DNA of 64,000 nt from TMP-86 sp031394735. GTDB lineage: Bacteria; Pseudomonadota; Gammaproteobacteria; Steroidobacterales; Steroidobacteraceae. The stretch covers positions 1 through 64,000 of the forward strand of contig JANMXI010000045.1 of the NCBI GenBank assembly GCA_031394735.1, written 5' to 3'. A model generated the notes under the pieces. The model searched no databases. It worked only from the letters and a program-made list of their open reading frames with translations, and had not been told where the DNA came from. Position numbers and translations under genes: made by a program. Positions 1 through 8,391 of the stretch are shown here, one piece after another (positions within the stretch are counted from its first letter, which is position 1; the number at the start of each line of letters is the position of its first letter).

Positions 1-12
1 GGAGTCGGAATT

Positions 13-88
13 TGGTGGGTCGTGCTGGATTCGAACCAGCGACCAATTCCTTAAAAGGGAACTGCTCTACCAACTGAGCTAACGACCC
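13..88 (-). tRNA. tRNA-Lys (anticodon TTT)
   Basis: Read on the minus strand this is a 76-nt cloverleaf. The acceptor strands GGGTCGT and ACGACCC pair, the T-arm carries GGTTCGAATCC, the D-arm reads GCTCAGTTGGTAGAGC, and the anticodon loop CTTTTAA sits between TTCC and GGAA. The 3' CCA is encoded (13-15 on the plus strand). It lies downstream of the pal-cpoB-que cluster, as tRNA-Lys often does in Gammaproteobacteria. Confidence 0.97.
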
Positions 89-102
89 GAGCGTGGGCGC
101 GC

Positions 103-108
103 ATGATA
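103..108 (-). promoter_or_regulatory. possible -10 box of tRNA-Lys
   Basis: On the minus strand TATCAT lies 14 nt upstream of the mature tRNA 5' end, a usual distance for a tRNA -10 element. No good -35 match is seen 17 nt further up (ATCACC), so this is tentative. The rest of the 89-245 gap shows no gene. Confidence 0.3.
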
Positions 109-245
109 GCCGAACTTCGCGCCACGGTGATACCGTAACGGGGAATAATCAGCGAGCGACCATGCGGCGGCAGAATCTACGCCACACTCACCGAGAGATC
201 GTCCGAATTCTATTTCTAGATTATCCACTTAACCATTTGTTTAAT

Positions 246-1877
246 CTAATTATTAGGTCGAATAAAAGGCCAAGGTGAAACCTCGCTGCCCGGCGCAACC
301 ATCACCTCGATCAACGCCGGCTCATCGCGCGACAGCGCCTTTTCAAGCACCGGCTGCAGCGCCTCCGGACTTGCCACGCGATACCCGGTCACGCCAAAGC
401 TCTCCGCCAGCATCACGAAGTCCGGATTGCGCAGCGACCCGCCGATGTAGTGACCGTCAAAACCGGTCTTCTGGTCACGCACGACATTGCCGAAGCTGCT
501 GTTATTGAACACGATGCTGACCAGATTGATGCCGAACTGAACTGCCGTGGCCAGCTCCTGAACCCCGAACATGAAGCCGCCGTCGCCATTGATGGACACG
601 ACGGCGCGATGCGGATGTGCCGCTTTAACGCCCAGCGCCGTCATGAAACCAAAGCCCAGATTCTCCTGATACCCGCCGCTCACATAGGTGCGCGGCTCAT
701 AGACCGGGAACGCAAACCGGGCTGTGAACCCCACCTGTGAAATCTCCTCGACGAAGAAAGCGTCGCGCGGCAGGACGCGCCGGATGACATCGAGATAGGC
801 GACCTGAGGTTGAACCGTTTCGATTTCCCTGCGCGAACGCGTTCGCAGTTCCTGTAACGCTACCCGACGGTCGGCGCGGTTCGACACCCGGCTGCGAAGC
901 GCCTCGATCAATGCCCGCGTACCGAGCTTGGCGTCGCTTACGATGCCCACATCGGCCCTGCGGCGCGCCATCTCCTCCGGGTCGATATCGATGCGGATGA
1001 TCTTCAGATTCTTCGGAAATGCCTTCCAGCGAAAGTACTGCAATTCCATGCGTGTGCCGATGGCGATGAGCACGTCTGTGCCACCCCAGTAGTGATAGCC
1101 GGCGGCGTGCGACAAAGCATAGGGCGAATCATCCGGCACGATGCCGCGGCCGCTACGATGCGATGTGATCGGTGCCTGCAATATGTCGGCCAGTTCCAGC
1201 ACTTCGCGACCGGCATCAATCGCGCCGGCGCCGAGCATGATCAGCGGATTGGCTCCTGCTGCGATGATCTTCGCGGCAGCAGCAATGCTATCCGGATTCG
1301 GCGCAAAGGTTGCAGCGCGAGGCAGATCCGGCGGCGACCGAAGATCCACCAGCGATTTCACGCTCATCGTGTCCCAGGGCGTTTCGAGCGCCACGGGACG
1401 AACACGCCCTTGCGTGAGTTCAGCGAACGCCTGCAGCGTTTTCTGGCGCGCCTCGCCCGGGTGATTGATGCGCTCGGACCACTTGGTCAGACGACGCAAC
1501 ACGCCCAGCTGATCCGGCAATTCATGCAGGATGCCGTGACCGCGGCCGATCTCGGTGGAGGGAATTTCACTGGTCAGACACAGGACGGGCGCATGTCCCG
1601 AGTACGCCGTGGCCAGTGCTGCGGTGGTATTGAGCACGCCCGGACCTGGAACGCAGGTGTACACACCGACCTTGCCGGTTGCCTTGGCATAACCGTAGGC
1701 CATATACGCGGCGCCCTGCTCGTGACGCGAGCCGATGAAGCGGATCGCATCGGACCGTTCATACAGCGCCTCGAACAAATGGTAGGTGTGCACGCCGGGG
1801 ATGCCGAAGATCGTATCGACGCCCTGCTCGATCAGACAATCCACGATCACCTGCGCGGTGGTCACGACTCGGGACAT
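246..1877 (-). CDS. thiamine-diphosphate-dependent enzyme, acetolactate synthase-like
   Basis: A 543-residue member of the ThDP-enzyme family that includes acetolactate synthase, benzoylformate decarboxylase and related carboligases. The N-terminal pyrimidine-binding domain shows GVDTIFGIPG and the conserved catalytic Glu in SRHEQGAAYMA (about residues 50-60). A central domain follows, then the C-terminal diphosphate-binding motif GDGGF...NN (about residues 430-460). No regulatory ilvN-like subunit gene is adjacent. It starts 18 bp after the queC stop and may be read through from the que genes. Substrate cannot be assigned: it could be a catabolic decarboxylase or lyase rather than a biosynthetic AHAS. 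Confidence 0.85.
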   Translation of the reverse strand: MSRVVTTAQVIVDCLIEQGVDTIFGIPGVHTYHLFEALYERSDAIRFIGSRHEQGAAYMAYGYAKATGKVGVYTCVPGPGVLNTTAALATAYSGHAPVLCLTSEIPSTEIGRGHGILHELPDQLGVLRRLTKWSERINHPGEARQKTLQAFAELTQGRVRPVALETPWDTMSVKSLVDLRSPPDLPRAATFAPNPDSIAAAAKIIAAGANPLIMLGAGAIDAGREVLELADILQAPITSHRSGRGIVPDDSPYALSHAAGYHYWGGTDVLIAIGTRMELQYFRWKAFPKNLKIIRIDIDPEEMARRRADVGIVSDAKLGTRALIEALRSRVSNRADRRVALQELRTRSRREIETVQPQVAYLDVIRRVLPRDAFFVEEISQVGFTARFAFPVYEPRTYVSGGYQENLGFGFMTALGVKAAHPHRAVVSINGDGGFMFGVQELATAVQFGINLVSIVFNNSSFGNVVRDQKTGFDGHYIGGSLRNPDFVMLAESFGVTGYRVASPEALQPVLEKALSRDEPALIEVMVAPGSEVSPWPFIRPNN

Positions 1878-1895
1878 GAATGCTTCCTGCCGGTG

Positions 1896-2573
1896 TCAGC
1901 GTTGATAACGCGTGGGGTCGGCGACCCCCGCGGTCTTGAATCCATCGGCGCGAATCCGACAGGAATCGCAAAGTCCGCAGGCTCGTCCCTCCGCATCGCT
2001 GCGATAGCAGGACACGGTCTGTGCAAAGTTCACACCCAGGTCCAACCCGGCGCGGATGATCTGCGCCTTGCTCATCTGAATGAGCGGCGCGTGAATGTGC
2101 ATCTCGATGCCCTCCACGCAGGCCTTGGTTGCCAATTGCGCCAGCGTTTGAAACGCCTGAATGAACGCGGGCCGGCAATCCGGATAGCCGGAATAGTCGA
2201 CCGCGTTGACGCCGACGAAGATGTCTCGCGCTTCAAGCACCTCCGCCCAGGCCAATGCCAGGCTCAGTAACTGCGTATTGCGGGCGGGCACATAGGTGAC
2301 CGGAATGCCTTCACCTGGCTGCGTGGGAACGGCGATGCTCGTATCGGTGAGCGCCGAGCCGCCGATGCCAGCCAGATCGATGCGCATCACGCGGTGCTCG
2401 GCGGCGCCCAGTTCCCGGGCCAATTCAGCAGCGGCGTTCAACTCCGTGCTATGGCGTTGTCCGTAGTGAACGCTGAGCGCATAGGCCTGAAATCCTTGCG
2501 AACGCGCCATCGCCAGGCAGGTGGCTGAATCCAGCCCGCCGGACAGCAGCACGACGGCGCGCGCTGCGCTCAC
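1896..2573 (-). CDS. queC: 7-cyano-7-deazaguanine synthase QueC
   Basis: QueC converts 7-carboxy-7-deazaguanine to preQ0 with ATP and ammonia in queuosine synthesis. The 225-residue protein has the PP-loop SGGLDS at residues 11-16 and a C-terminal zinc cluster of four cysteines (CYRSDAEGRACGLCDSC). I chose the GTG at 2573 because it overlaps the queE stop as GTGA and puts the PP-loop at the usual place; the frame stays open upstream to 2771, but that stretch lies inside queE. It is coupled to queE, the preceding pathway step. Confidence 0.95.
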   Translation of the reverse strand: MSAARAVVLLSGGLDSATCLAMARSQGFQAYALSVHYGQRHSTELNAAAELARELGAAEHRVMRIDLAGIGGSALTDTSIAVPTQPGEGIPVTYVPARNTQLLSLALAWAEVLEARDIFVGVNAVDYSGYPDCRPAFIQAFQTLAQLATKACVEGIEMHIHAPLIQMSKAQIIRAGLDLGVNFAQTVSCYRSDAEGRACGLCDSCRIRADGFKTAGVADPTRYQR

Positions 2574-3238
2574 TTGCCCGGCACATCGCCCCACAAAAAC
2601 TTGTGGAGCTGAATCTGAAATCGCACATTCAGTCGATCCTGCAGGATCCACTGCGCCAGGTCCGCCGGCGGCAATTGCTTGTAGCTGGGAGAGAAAAGGA
2701 TATCGCACCGCCCCTCGAGTTGATTCTGCTCGATGAACTGCCGGCTCCAGTCGTAATCCGCGCGCGAGCACAACACGAACTTCAACTGATCACGCGGCTG
2801 CAGCAGGGGCAGATTCTCCAGGCGGTTGCGCGCCTGTTCACCGGAATCCGGCGTCTTGATATCGACCACTCGCGTAACGCGAGCATCCACCGCGGCAATA
2901 TCCATCGCACCACTGGTTTCCAACGAAACGCGGTAGTCCTGATCGCAGAGCCGCTTCAGCAAGGTAATGCAGGCAGCCTGCGCCAGCGGTTCGCCGCCCG
3001 TTACGCACACATGCTTGGCACCGAACTGTTGGACCTGCCCGAGAACCGCATCGACGGTGGTCCAATCGCCGACGTGAAAGGCGTACTCGGTATCGCAATA
3101 CCGGCATCGCAGCGGACAGCCGGTCAATCGGACGAATACGGTCGGGTAACCGACCGCATCCGCTTCGCCCTGCAGCGAATGGAAGATCTCGTTGATGCGC
3201 AGACGTTCCAGACGGTCCGCGCGCGCCTCGCCGGTCAG
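2570..3238 (-). CDS. queE: 7-carboxy-7-deazaguanine synthase QueE
   Basis: A radical SAM enzyme that ring-contracts 6-carboxytetrahydropterin to 7-carboxy-7-deazaguanine. The cluster-binding cysteines are in CPLRCRYC (Cx3Cx2C, residues 41-48), followed by the SAM motif VTGGEPL. The start is the weak point. Family proteins begin 6-15 residues before RINEIFHSLQGE, but no ATG, GTG or TTG lies there in frame. The best candidate is CTG at 3238, which overlaps the cpoB stop as CTGA and gives 222 residues, the family's normal length. An in-frame ATG at 3346 would add 36 residues encoded within cpoB. Confidence 0.9.
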   Translation of the reverse strand: MTGEARADRLERLRINEIFHSLQGEADAVGYPTVFVRLTGCPLRCRYCDTEYAFHVGDWTTVDAVLGQVQQFGAKHVCVTGGEPLAQAACITLLKRLCDQDYRVSLETSGAMDIAAVDARVTRVVDIKTPDSGEQARNRLENLPLLQPRDQLKFVLCSRADYDWSRQFIEQNQLEGRCDILFSPSYKQLPPADLAQWILQDRLNVRFQIQLHKFLWGDVPGK

Positions 3239-4056
3239 TGCTTTTCGCTCGACATCTTGTCCAGGCGTTGTTTCGCGAGCCGGCCCGCGCTGGCGTCCGG
3301 ATACTGTTCGGCGACCTGCGAGAGTATTTCGCGGGCCTTGCCCCATTGTTTGAGCTCGTAGTAACAATAGCCCGTCTTCAGCAATGCATCGGCCAGCTTG
3401 CGTGACTGCGGATATTTCTCGCTGACCGCATGAAATGCCTGCAAGGCGTCAGGGTAGGACTTGGTGACATAGTACGCCTCACCCAGCCAATACTGCGCAT
3501 TCTCCGCCAACGGACTCTGCGGATAGGTGACCAGAAACTTGCGAAAGCCGCTGATGGACCGGTCGTATTGGCTGCTCTTGAGCTGCGAAAATGCAGCCTG
3601 GTAGTCGCCCTTGTCCGTGCCGTCCGCCACGCTCATGCCCTCGGGCGCAGGAGCCGGAGCAGCGGGCGCCATTGAGGTCGGAGCAGCGGCAGATGCCGAG
3701 TCTCCTGGAGTGATCGGCGTACTGGTGATCCCGCCGCGGACCTCGAGCACCTTCATGCGCTCATCCAGATCGGTGTACAGATCGCGCTGCTGTTTGCGCG
3801 CCGCCTGAACCGTGTTGTTCAGCTGATCCACTTCGTTGCGCATGGATTTGACGTCGGCGCGAACCGCCTCCAGATCATTCGCCATCTGGATCAGGCTTTG
3901 ATTGGCCATCACGCGTTCAATGCGCGTCAGGCGATTGTCGATGTCGTTCATTTTGATTTGAACGGGATCTTCTTCCGGCGGCACCGTGCTGCAAGCGCCC
4001 AACGTCAACGATGCCAGGCACCCCAGGATGACCCACCGGAACCGCACAGACTTCAT
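3235..4056 (-). CDS. cpoB: Tol-Pal system protein CpoB (YbgF)
   Basis: A 273-residue periplasmic protein that links outer-membrane constriction by Tol-Pal to peptidoglycan synthesis during division. It has an N-terminal signal with a possible lipobox (LTLGAC, Cys21), a coiled-coil trimerisation region rich in Arg, Gln and Asp (about 38-115), an Ala/Pro linker, and C-terminal TPR repeats with PQSPLAENAQYWLGEAYY. The ATG at 4056 overlaps the pal stop (ATGA), so it is translated with pal. A cysteine at the signal end would make it lipid-anchored, which not all CpoB proteins are. Confidence 0.93.
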   Translation of the reverse strand: MKSVRFRWVILGCLASLTLGACSTVPPEEDPVQIKMNDIDNRLTRIERVMANQSLIQMANDLEAVRADVKSMRNEVDQLNNTVQAARKQQRDLYTDLDERMKVLEVRGGITSTPITPGDSASAAAPTSMAPAAPAPAPEGMSVADGTDKGDYQAAFSQLKSSQYDRSISGFRKFLVTYPQSPLAENAQYWLGEAYYVTKSYPDALQAFHAVSEKYPQSRKLADALLKTGYCYYELKQWGKAREILSQVAEQYPDASAGRLAKQRLDKMSSEKH

Positions 4057-4598
4057 GGCAGCGCGACCAGCTCGACCCGGCGGTTCTTGGCGAATGCCGA
4101 TTCATCCTCGCCTTCGGCGGCCGGGCGTTCCTCGCCATAGCTCACCGTCGTCAATTGCATGTCGCCCGCCCCCTGCAGCATCAGGGCCCGGCGAACCGCC
4201 TGCGCACGACGCTCTCCCAGACCGATGTTGTATTCGCGCGTGCCGCGTTCATCGGTGTTGCCTTCAAGGCGCACTTTCCAGTTCGGATGGGATGCCAGAT
4301 TGCGCGCCGCCTCGGTGATGATGCCCGCGTAGGCCGGCTTGATTTCGATCTTGTCGTAGTCGAAATAGATGATCTTACCGGCGAAGGCCGCCGCGGCATC
4401 ACTGGCCGAACCTGCATCGCCGTAGGGCGTCGCGGCGCCGGTTTGGGGACTCGTATCCGACCCTGTCGATCCAGCGCTGTCACCGGAGGGGATCTGCGTT
4501 CCCGCGTCGGGATTGTCTTTGACGGCCGGCTTCTTCGGACAGCCCGCCAATGCCACCCCTAAGGAAACCACCACCGCTGCCATCATCAATTTCTTCAT
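4053..4598 (-). CDS. pal: peptidoglycan-associated lipoprotein Pal
   Basis: An outer-membrane lipoprotein that binds meso-diaminopimelate of peptidoglycan and TolB. The 181-residue protein has a lipoprotein signal ending in ALAGC, a Pro/Ser/Gly-rich linker, and an OmpA-like domain with FDYDKIEIKP and the diagnostic NTDERGTREYN. I chose the second ATG (4598) because GGAG lies 6 nt before it; an in-frame ATG at 4610 is also possible. The gene lies 37 bp after tolB. Confidence 0.97.
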   Translation of the reverse strand: MKKLMMAAVVVSLGVALAGCPKKPAVKDNPDAGTQIPSGDSAGSTGSDTSPQTGAATPYGDAGSASDAAAAFAGKIIYFDYDKIEIKPAYAGIITEAARNLASHPNWKVRLEGNTDERGTREYNIGLGERRAQAVRRALMLQGAGDMQLTTVSYGEERPAAEGEDESAFAKNRRVELVALP

Positions 4599-4635
4599 CA
4601 CATTCTCCATAGCCTAAGTTCCTAGTGTACCGCGA

Positions 4636-5934
4636 TTAGTAGCTGGCCCAAGCGGGCTCGCGCACTTCGCCCTCGCTCGACACCAACCGCTGCTGAACCC
4701 GCCCGTCGGTGCTCACCAATGCCAGCACGCCACGACCGCGGTCACGGCTGGCGTAGATCAGGACCGCACCGCTCGGGGCGAAGCTCGGTGACTCGTCGAA
4801 ACGGCCTTTGGTCAGCACCTGCAGGTCGCCGCGACCGCGCAAATCCTGCACGGCGATGTGGTAACCGCTGCCGTCCTGGGTCACGAAGGCCAGTTGGGTC
4901 TCATCCGGCGACAGCCGCGGTCGACCATTGTAAGACCCTTGAAAGGTCAGCCGTTGCGCAGCGCTACCGGCCGCCAGCCCTTGCTTGTAGATCTGTGGGC
5001 CGCCGGCGCGGTCGGAGGTAAAGTAAAGGCTCTGGCCATCGCGCGACCATTGCGGTTCGGTGTCGATCGCGGAGTCGTCTGTGAATCGGGTCAGGGACTG
5101 GGACGCCAGATCCAGAATGTAGATATCCAGATTGCCGTCGCGCGAGGACAGCGTCAGCGCCAGCTTCTTGCCATCCGGTGACCAGGCCGGCGCTTGATTG
5201 ACACCGGCTCGCGCTGACACGCGACGGCGCTCGCCGCTCTTCAAATGCTGCACGAACACTGCCGGCAACCGGTTCTCGAAGGAGACATAGGCCAGACTCT
5301 GTCCGTCCGGCGACCAGGCCGGCGACATCAGCGGTTCACCGGACTGCATGACCACTCGCGGATTCTCGCCATCCGCGTCTGCGACAATGAGTTTGAACTG
5401 CCGGCTCGGCGCTCGGCCGGACACGGCTATATAGGCGATGCGGGTCGCAAACGCGCCGCGCACGCCGATGATCTTTTCGTAAATCATGTCGGCGACCTGA
5501 TGACTGGCCAGGCGCAGACCGGCGCGGTTCGAGGTGATCTGGAAGCCCAGCAGGCGCTGATGATTGAGCACATTGAACAATTCGAACACGATGCTGAAGC
5601 GCTGCGCGTCCACGGTCTGCAATTGACCGACGACGATGTAATCGGTCTTGAGGGTGCGCCAGTCATTGAAGACGATGTCGGCGCCCTTCGTTGGACGATC
5701 CGCCATGTCGTTGCGAGTCATCGGCGTGAAGCGTCCACTGCTGGCAAGGTCCGCCGCCACGACCTGCGCCACATCGAAGGCAGGCACGGCATCGGTCGCT
5801 CCAAACGGAACGAGAGCGATGGGAATGGCATCGGCCTGTCCCTGAGTGATTTCGACCACGAGTTCCGCACGCGCCATGCCGGCGCTCAGCAGAAAGATCG
5901 TGGCGCACATCCAGGAAAGCAGTTGTTTATTCAT
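4636..5934 (-). CDS. tolB: Tol-Pal system beta-propeller protein TolB
   Basis: A periplasmic protein bridging TolA and Pal. The 432-residue product has a Sec signal (MNKQLLSWMCATIFLLSAG) and an N-terminal alpha/beta domain. A six-bladed propeller follows, visible as repeats like SPAWSPDGQSLAYVS, APAWSPDGKKLALT and EPQWSRDGQSLYFTS. The start at 5934 overlaps the end of tolA by 8 bp and places the signal peptide at the N-terminus; the upstream open frame to 6045 lies inside tolA. Confidence 0.97.
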   Translation of the reverse strand: MNKQLLSWMCATIFLLSAGMARAELVVEITQGQADAIPIALVPFGATDAVPAFDVAQVVAADLASSGRFTPMTRNDMADRPTKGADIVFNDWRTLKTDYIVVGQLQTVDAQRFSIVFELFNVLNHQRLLGFQITSNRAGLRLASHQVADMIYEKIIGVRGAFATRIAYIAVSGRAPSRQFKLIVADADGENPRVVMQSGEPLMSPAWSPDGQSLAYVSFENRLPAVFVQHLKSGERRRVSARAGVNQAPAWSPDGKKLALTLSSRDGNLDIYILDLASQSLTRFTDDSAIDTEPQWSRDGQSLYFTSDRAGGPQIYKQGLAAGSAAQRLTFQGSYNGRPRLSPDETQLAFVTQDGSGYHIAVQDLRGRGDLQVLTKGRFDESPSFAPSGAVLIYASRDRGRGVLALVSTDGRVQQRLVSSEGEVREPAWASY

Positions 5935-6808
5935 TGGGCTTGAACACCAAGGTGAGATTGCGTTGGAAAAGCGCCGGGTCCGGCGGCTCGGGCAGTGGCG
6001 ACGCACGATACACCGCATTCTCGATGGACTGTCGAACGGCGTCATCGCCGTTGCAATCGGTGACGCGCACCTTGGTCACCTCGCCGCCTGCGATCTGCGT
6101 CACCTCGATCTTGCACACGATGCCGGGGCGCGCTGAGGCGGGCTTGAGCCAGGCGCGCGTAATGCGGTTCTGGATGCTGGCGATGTAGCTCTTTTGCATC
6201 GGTCCGGATTGCAGCGCGCTGAGGTGCTCCTCGTCCGCCAACTGCCGACGCAACTCCGACTCACGCTGCGCCCGCAGCTTGTTGTCCTGTGCGGCGGCGG
6301 CGGCCTTGGCATCCGCCGCCGTCTGTTCGTCGACCGCGGCAGCGCGCGCCTTTGCCGCCGATTGCTGTTTGGCCGCGTTGAGCTTTTCAGCAGCCGCTTT
6401 GGTCGCGGCGGCCTTGGTAACGGCTTGGGCTTTCAGCGTCGCGGCCTGCGCAGTCGCGGCGCGTTGCTCGACCGCGGCCTGCGCGGCGGCCTTCTCGGCT
6501 GCCGCCTGCTCCGCAGCCAGCTTTTCAACCTGCGCACCAGCCTGCGCCCGATCCCGTTCGTCCTGCTCGCGCTGCCGCTCCTCGGCTGCTTTGCGCTCGC
6601 GGGCATCGGCTTGCGCCTGCTTTCGATCCTGCAGGTTTTTCAATACGTTCGAATCCACCGCCACCGCGTCGACGGACGGGCCCAACGCCACCTGCGGCGG
6701 ATGCTCGAATGAAATCTTCGCAGCCAGCACGATGCCCAGCGCCAACGCACCATGCAGAAGCACGGACCACAGCAGCGGCAGCGAATGTTCGCGCAGCGCC
6801 GCCGACAT
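5927..6808 (-). CDS. tolA: cell envelope integrity protein TolA
   Basis: An inner-membrane protein spanning the periplasm, energised by TolQR. The 293-residue product has one N-terminal transmembrane helix (about residues 10-32). A long Ala/Lys/Gln/Glu-rich helical stalk follows (about 55-190), with many AAAEKAAA-type repeats, and then a C-terminal TonB-like domain (SYIASIQNRITRAW, TDCNGDDAVRQSIENAV). The ATG directly follows the tolR stop (TAGATG). Confidence 0.96.
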   Translation of the reverse strand: MSAALREHSLPLLWSVLLHGALALGIVLAAKISFEHPPQVALGPSVDAVAVDSNVLKNLQDRKQAQADARERKAAEERQREQDERDRAQAGAQVEKLAAEQAAAEKAAAQAAVEQRAATAQAATLKAQAVTKAAATKAAAEKLNAAKQQSAAKARAAAVDEQTAADAKAAAAAQDNKLRAQRESELRRQLADEEHLSALQSGPMQKSYIASIQNRITRAWLKPASARPGIVCKIEVTQIAGGEVTKVRVTDCNGDDAVRQSIENAVYRASPLPEPPDPALFQRNLTLVFKPNE

Positions 6809-7288
6809 CTACTGGCCCTGGCCTACCGCGGCGGGTTGACGGCGCTGCTTGCCCGGTGCCGGCTCGGGGTCCGTCAGCAACCCCACCTTCGCCGCTCCCG
6901 CCTTTTGCAGCATGACCATGGCATGCACGACATTGCCATAGGGCACGTGCGTGTCGGCGCGCACCAGCACCGGTGTCTTTGCATCGCGCCGCAGAACGGC
7001 GGCGACCCGGGTGGCGATAGTGGCTTCGGTGGTCGGCTGATCCGGAGTCTTGCCCATGTTGAAATACAACCGGCCCGAACGGTCCACGGTCACAATCAGC
7101 GGTTCGTGCTTGGCGAGGAATTCTTCATCGATCCGATCTGCGCTGGCCTGCGGCAGATCCACCTTCACGCCCTGGGTCAGCAGCGGTGCGGTGATCATGA
7201 AGATGATGAGCAGGACCAGCATGACGTCGATATACGGGACGACGTTGATCTCGCCCATCAGTCGTCGGCGGCGTACGACCTGTGCCAT
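6809..7288 (-). CDS. tolR: Tol-Pal proton channel subunit TolR
   Basis: A 159-residue ExbD/TolR family protein. One transmembrane helix near residues 17-37 carries the conserved proton-carrying Asp in INVVPYIDVMLVLLIIFM. The periplasmic domain follows. A C-terminal tail rich in Arg, Gln and Pro (GKQRRQPAAVGQ) is slightly longer than usual. It starts 1 nt after the tolQ stop. Confidence 0.96.
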   Translation of the reverse strand: MAQVVRRRRLMGEINVVPYIDVMLVLLIIFMITAPLLTQGVKVDLPQASADRIDEEFLAKHEPLIVTVDRSGRLYFNMGKTPDQPTTEATIATRVAAVLRRDAKTPVLVRADTHVPYGNVVHAMVMLQKAGAAKVGLLTDPEPAPGKQRRQPAAVGQGQ

Positions 7289-7289
7289 G

Positions 7290-7988
7290 TCAGCGTGCCT
7301 GACCCGCCGGCGCGACCCGTGCGCCTGAATTGCGTTGCAGGATGCTGGAGAATTCTTCCATGAACGTGTCGAACCGCAACTCCAGCCGGCTCACCTGATC
7401 GGAAAAGCGGTTGTAGGCGATGACCGCGGGGATGGCGGCGAACAATCCGATGGCGGTGGCGATGAGCGCTTCGGCGATCCCCGGCGCCACGGCCGCAAGC
7501 GTGGCCTGCTGCACATTGCCCAGATTGTGGAAGGCACTCATGATGCCCCACACCGTTCCGAACAGACCGACGTAGGGACTGGTCGAGCCCACCGTCGCCA
7601 GCATCGCCAGGTTGTGCTCGAGCCGGTCGATCTCGCGAAGCTGCGCCACGCGCATCGCGCGGCGGGAGCCTTCCAGCAATTCATCGGACGGCAGATTTTG
7701 TTGCCGCAACCGGCTGAACTCACGAAATCCGGATTCGAAGATGCTCTCCAGACCCGTGCCTTCGCGGCCCTTGGTCTCGACGCGCTTGTACAGTTCATTC
7801 AGATCGCCACCCGACCAGAAGTCCGCCTCGAACTGATCGGCGGTCTTGCGCGAACGGGCGATGATGCGCCGCTTTCGAAAGATCACTGCCCAGGAGGAGA
7901 TGGATGCCAGCATCAGCAACACGAGCACGGCCTGGACGACGGGGCTCGCATCCAGAACAAGGGTCCAAACCGATAAATCATTGCCCAC
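7290..7988 (-). CDS. tolQ: Tol-Pal proton channel subunit TolQ
   Basis: A 232-residue ExbB/TolQ/MotA family inner-membrane protein with three predicted helices: one near residues 15-36 and two in the C-terminal half, around GSTSPYVGLFGTVWGIM and IAEALIATAIGLFAAIPAV. It forms the proton channel with TolR. The GTG start overlaps the 3' end of ybgC by 11 bp. Confidence 0.96.
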   Translation of the reverse strand: MGNDLSVWTLVLDASPVVQAVLVLLMLASISSWAVIFRKRRIIARSRKTADQFEADFWSGGDLNELYKRVETKGREGTGLESIFESGFREFSRLRQQNLPSDELLEGSRRAMRVAQLREIDRLEHNLAMLATVGSTSPYVGLFGTVWGIMSAFHNLGNVQQATLAAVAPGIAEALIATAIGLFAAIPAVIAYNRFSDQVSRLELRFDTFMEEFSSILQRNSGARVAPAGQAR

Positions 7989-8391
7989 TACGCCACTCCT
8001 TGAAAAGGTCCGCAGGGATTGCCCGCGGCTTCAAATTGACCGAATCCAGACAGGCAACGCGCGTGTTGCCCTCCGTCAGCTGCACCGGCCCGCGCCAGAT
8101 GGACTGATCGAAACTGAACGTCGCCGGCGTCATGCGCGTCAGCGCCGCGGTGACCAGGATCTCATCGTCCAAAACGGCCGGCCGCAGGTACTTCACCGTC
8201 ACATCGACGATGGCGAATTGCAGACCGCGCTCGGCACGCAACCGGCTCTGATCGATGCCCAATTCGCGCAGCCATTCGGTCCGGCATCGCTCCATGTATT
8301 TGAGGTAATTGGCGTAATACACAACGCCACCCGCGTCGGTGTCCTCCCAATAGACCCGGAAGCGGGAGGAGAAGTTCGGCGCCCCCGTCAC
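7978..8391 (-). CDS. ybgC: acyl-CoA thioesterase YbgC, hot-dog fold
   Basis: A 137-residue 4-hydroxybenzoyl-CoA-thioesterase-family hot-dog protein associated with Tol-Pal. The signature YWEDTDAGGVVYYANYLKY near residue 14 carries the catalytic Asp. The GTG start follows the ruvB stop directly (TAAGTG), so the ruv and tol genes form one packed series. Native substrates are poorly defined in the family. Confidence 0.94.
   Translation of the reverse strand: MTGAPNFSSRFRVYWEDTDAGGVVYYANYLKYMERCRTEWLRELGIDQSRLRAERGLQFAIVDVTVKYLRPAVLDDEILVTAALTRMTPATFSFDQSIWRGPVQLTEGNTRVACLDSVNLKPRAIPADLFKEWRSGQ

Noticed and set aside
6250..6640. Ala/Lys/Gln-coding repetitive stretch as a DNA repeat array
   Set aside because: It is the normal helical stalk of TolA; the repeats are imperfect at DNA level and not CRISPR-like. 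I saw no CRISPR array, insertion sequence or prophage elsewhere in the window.
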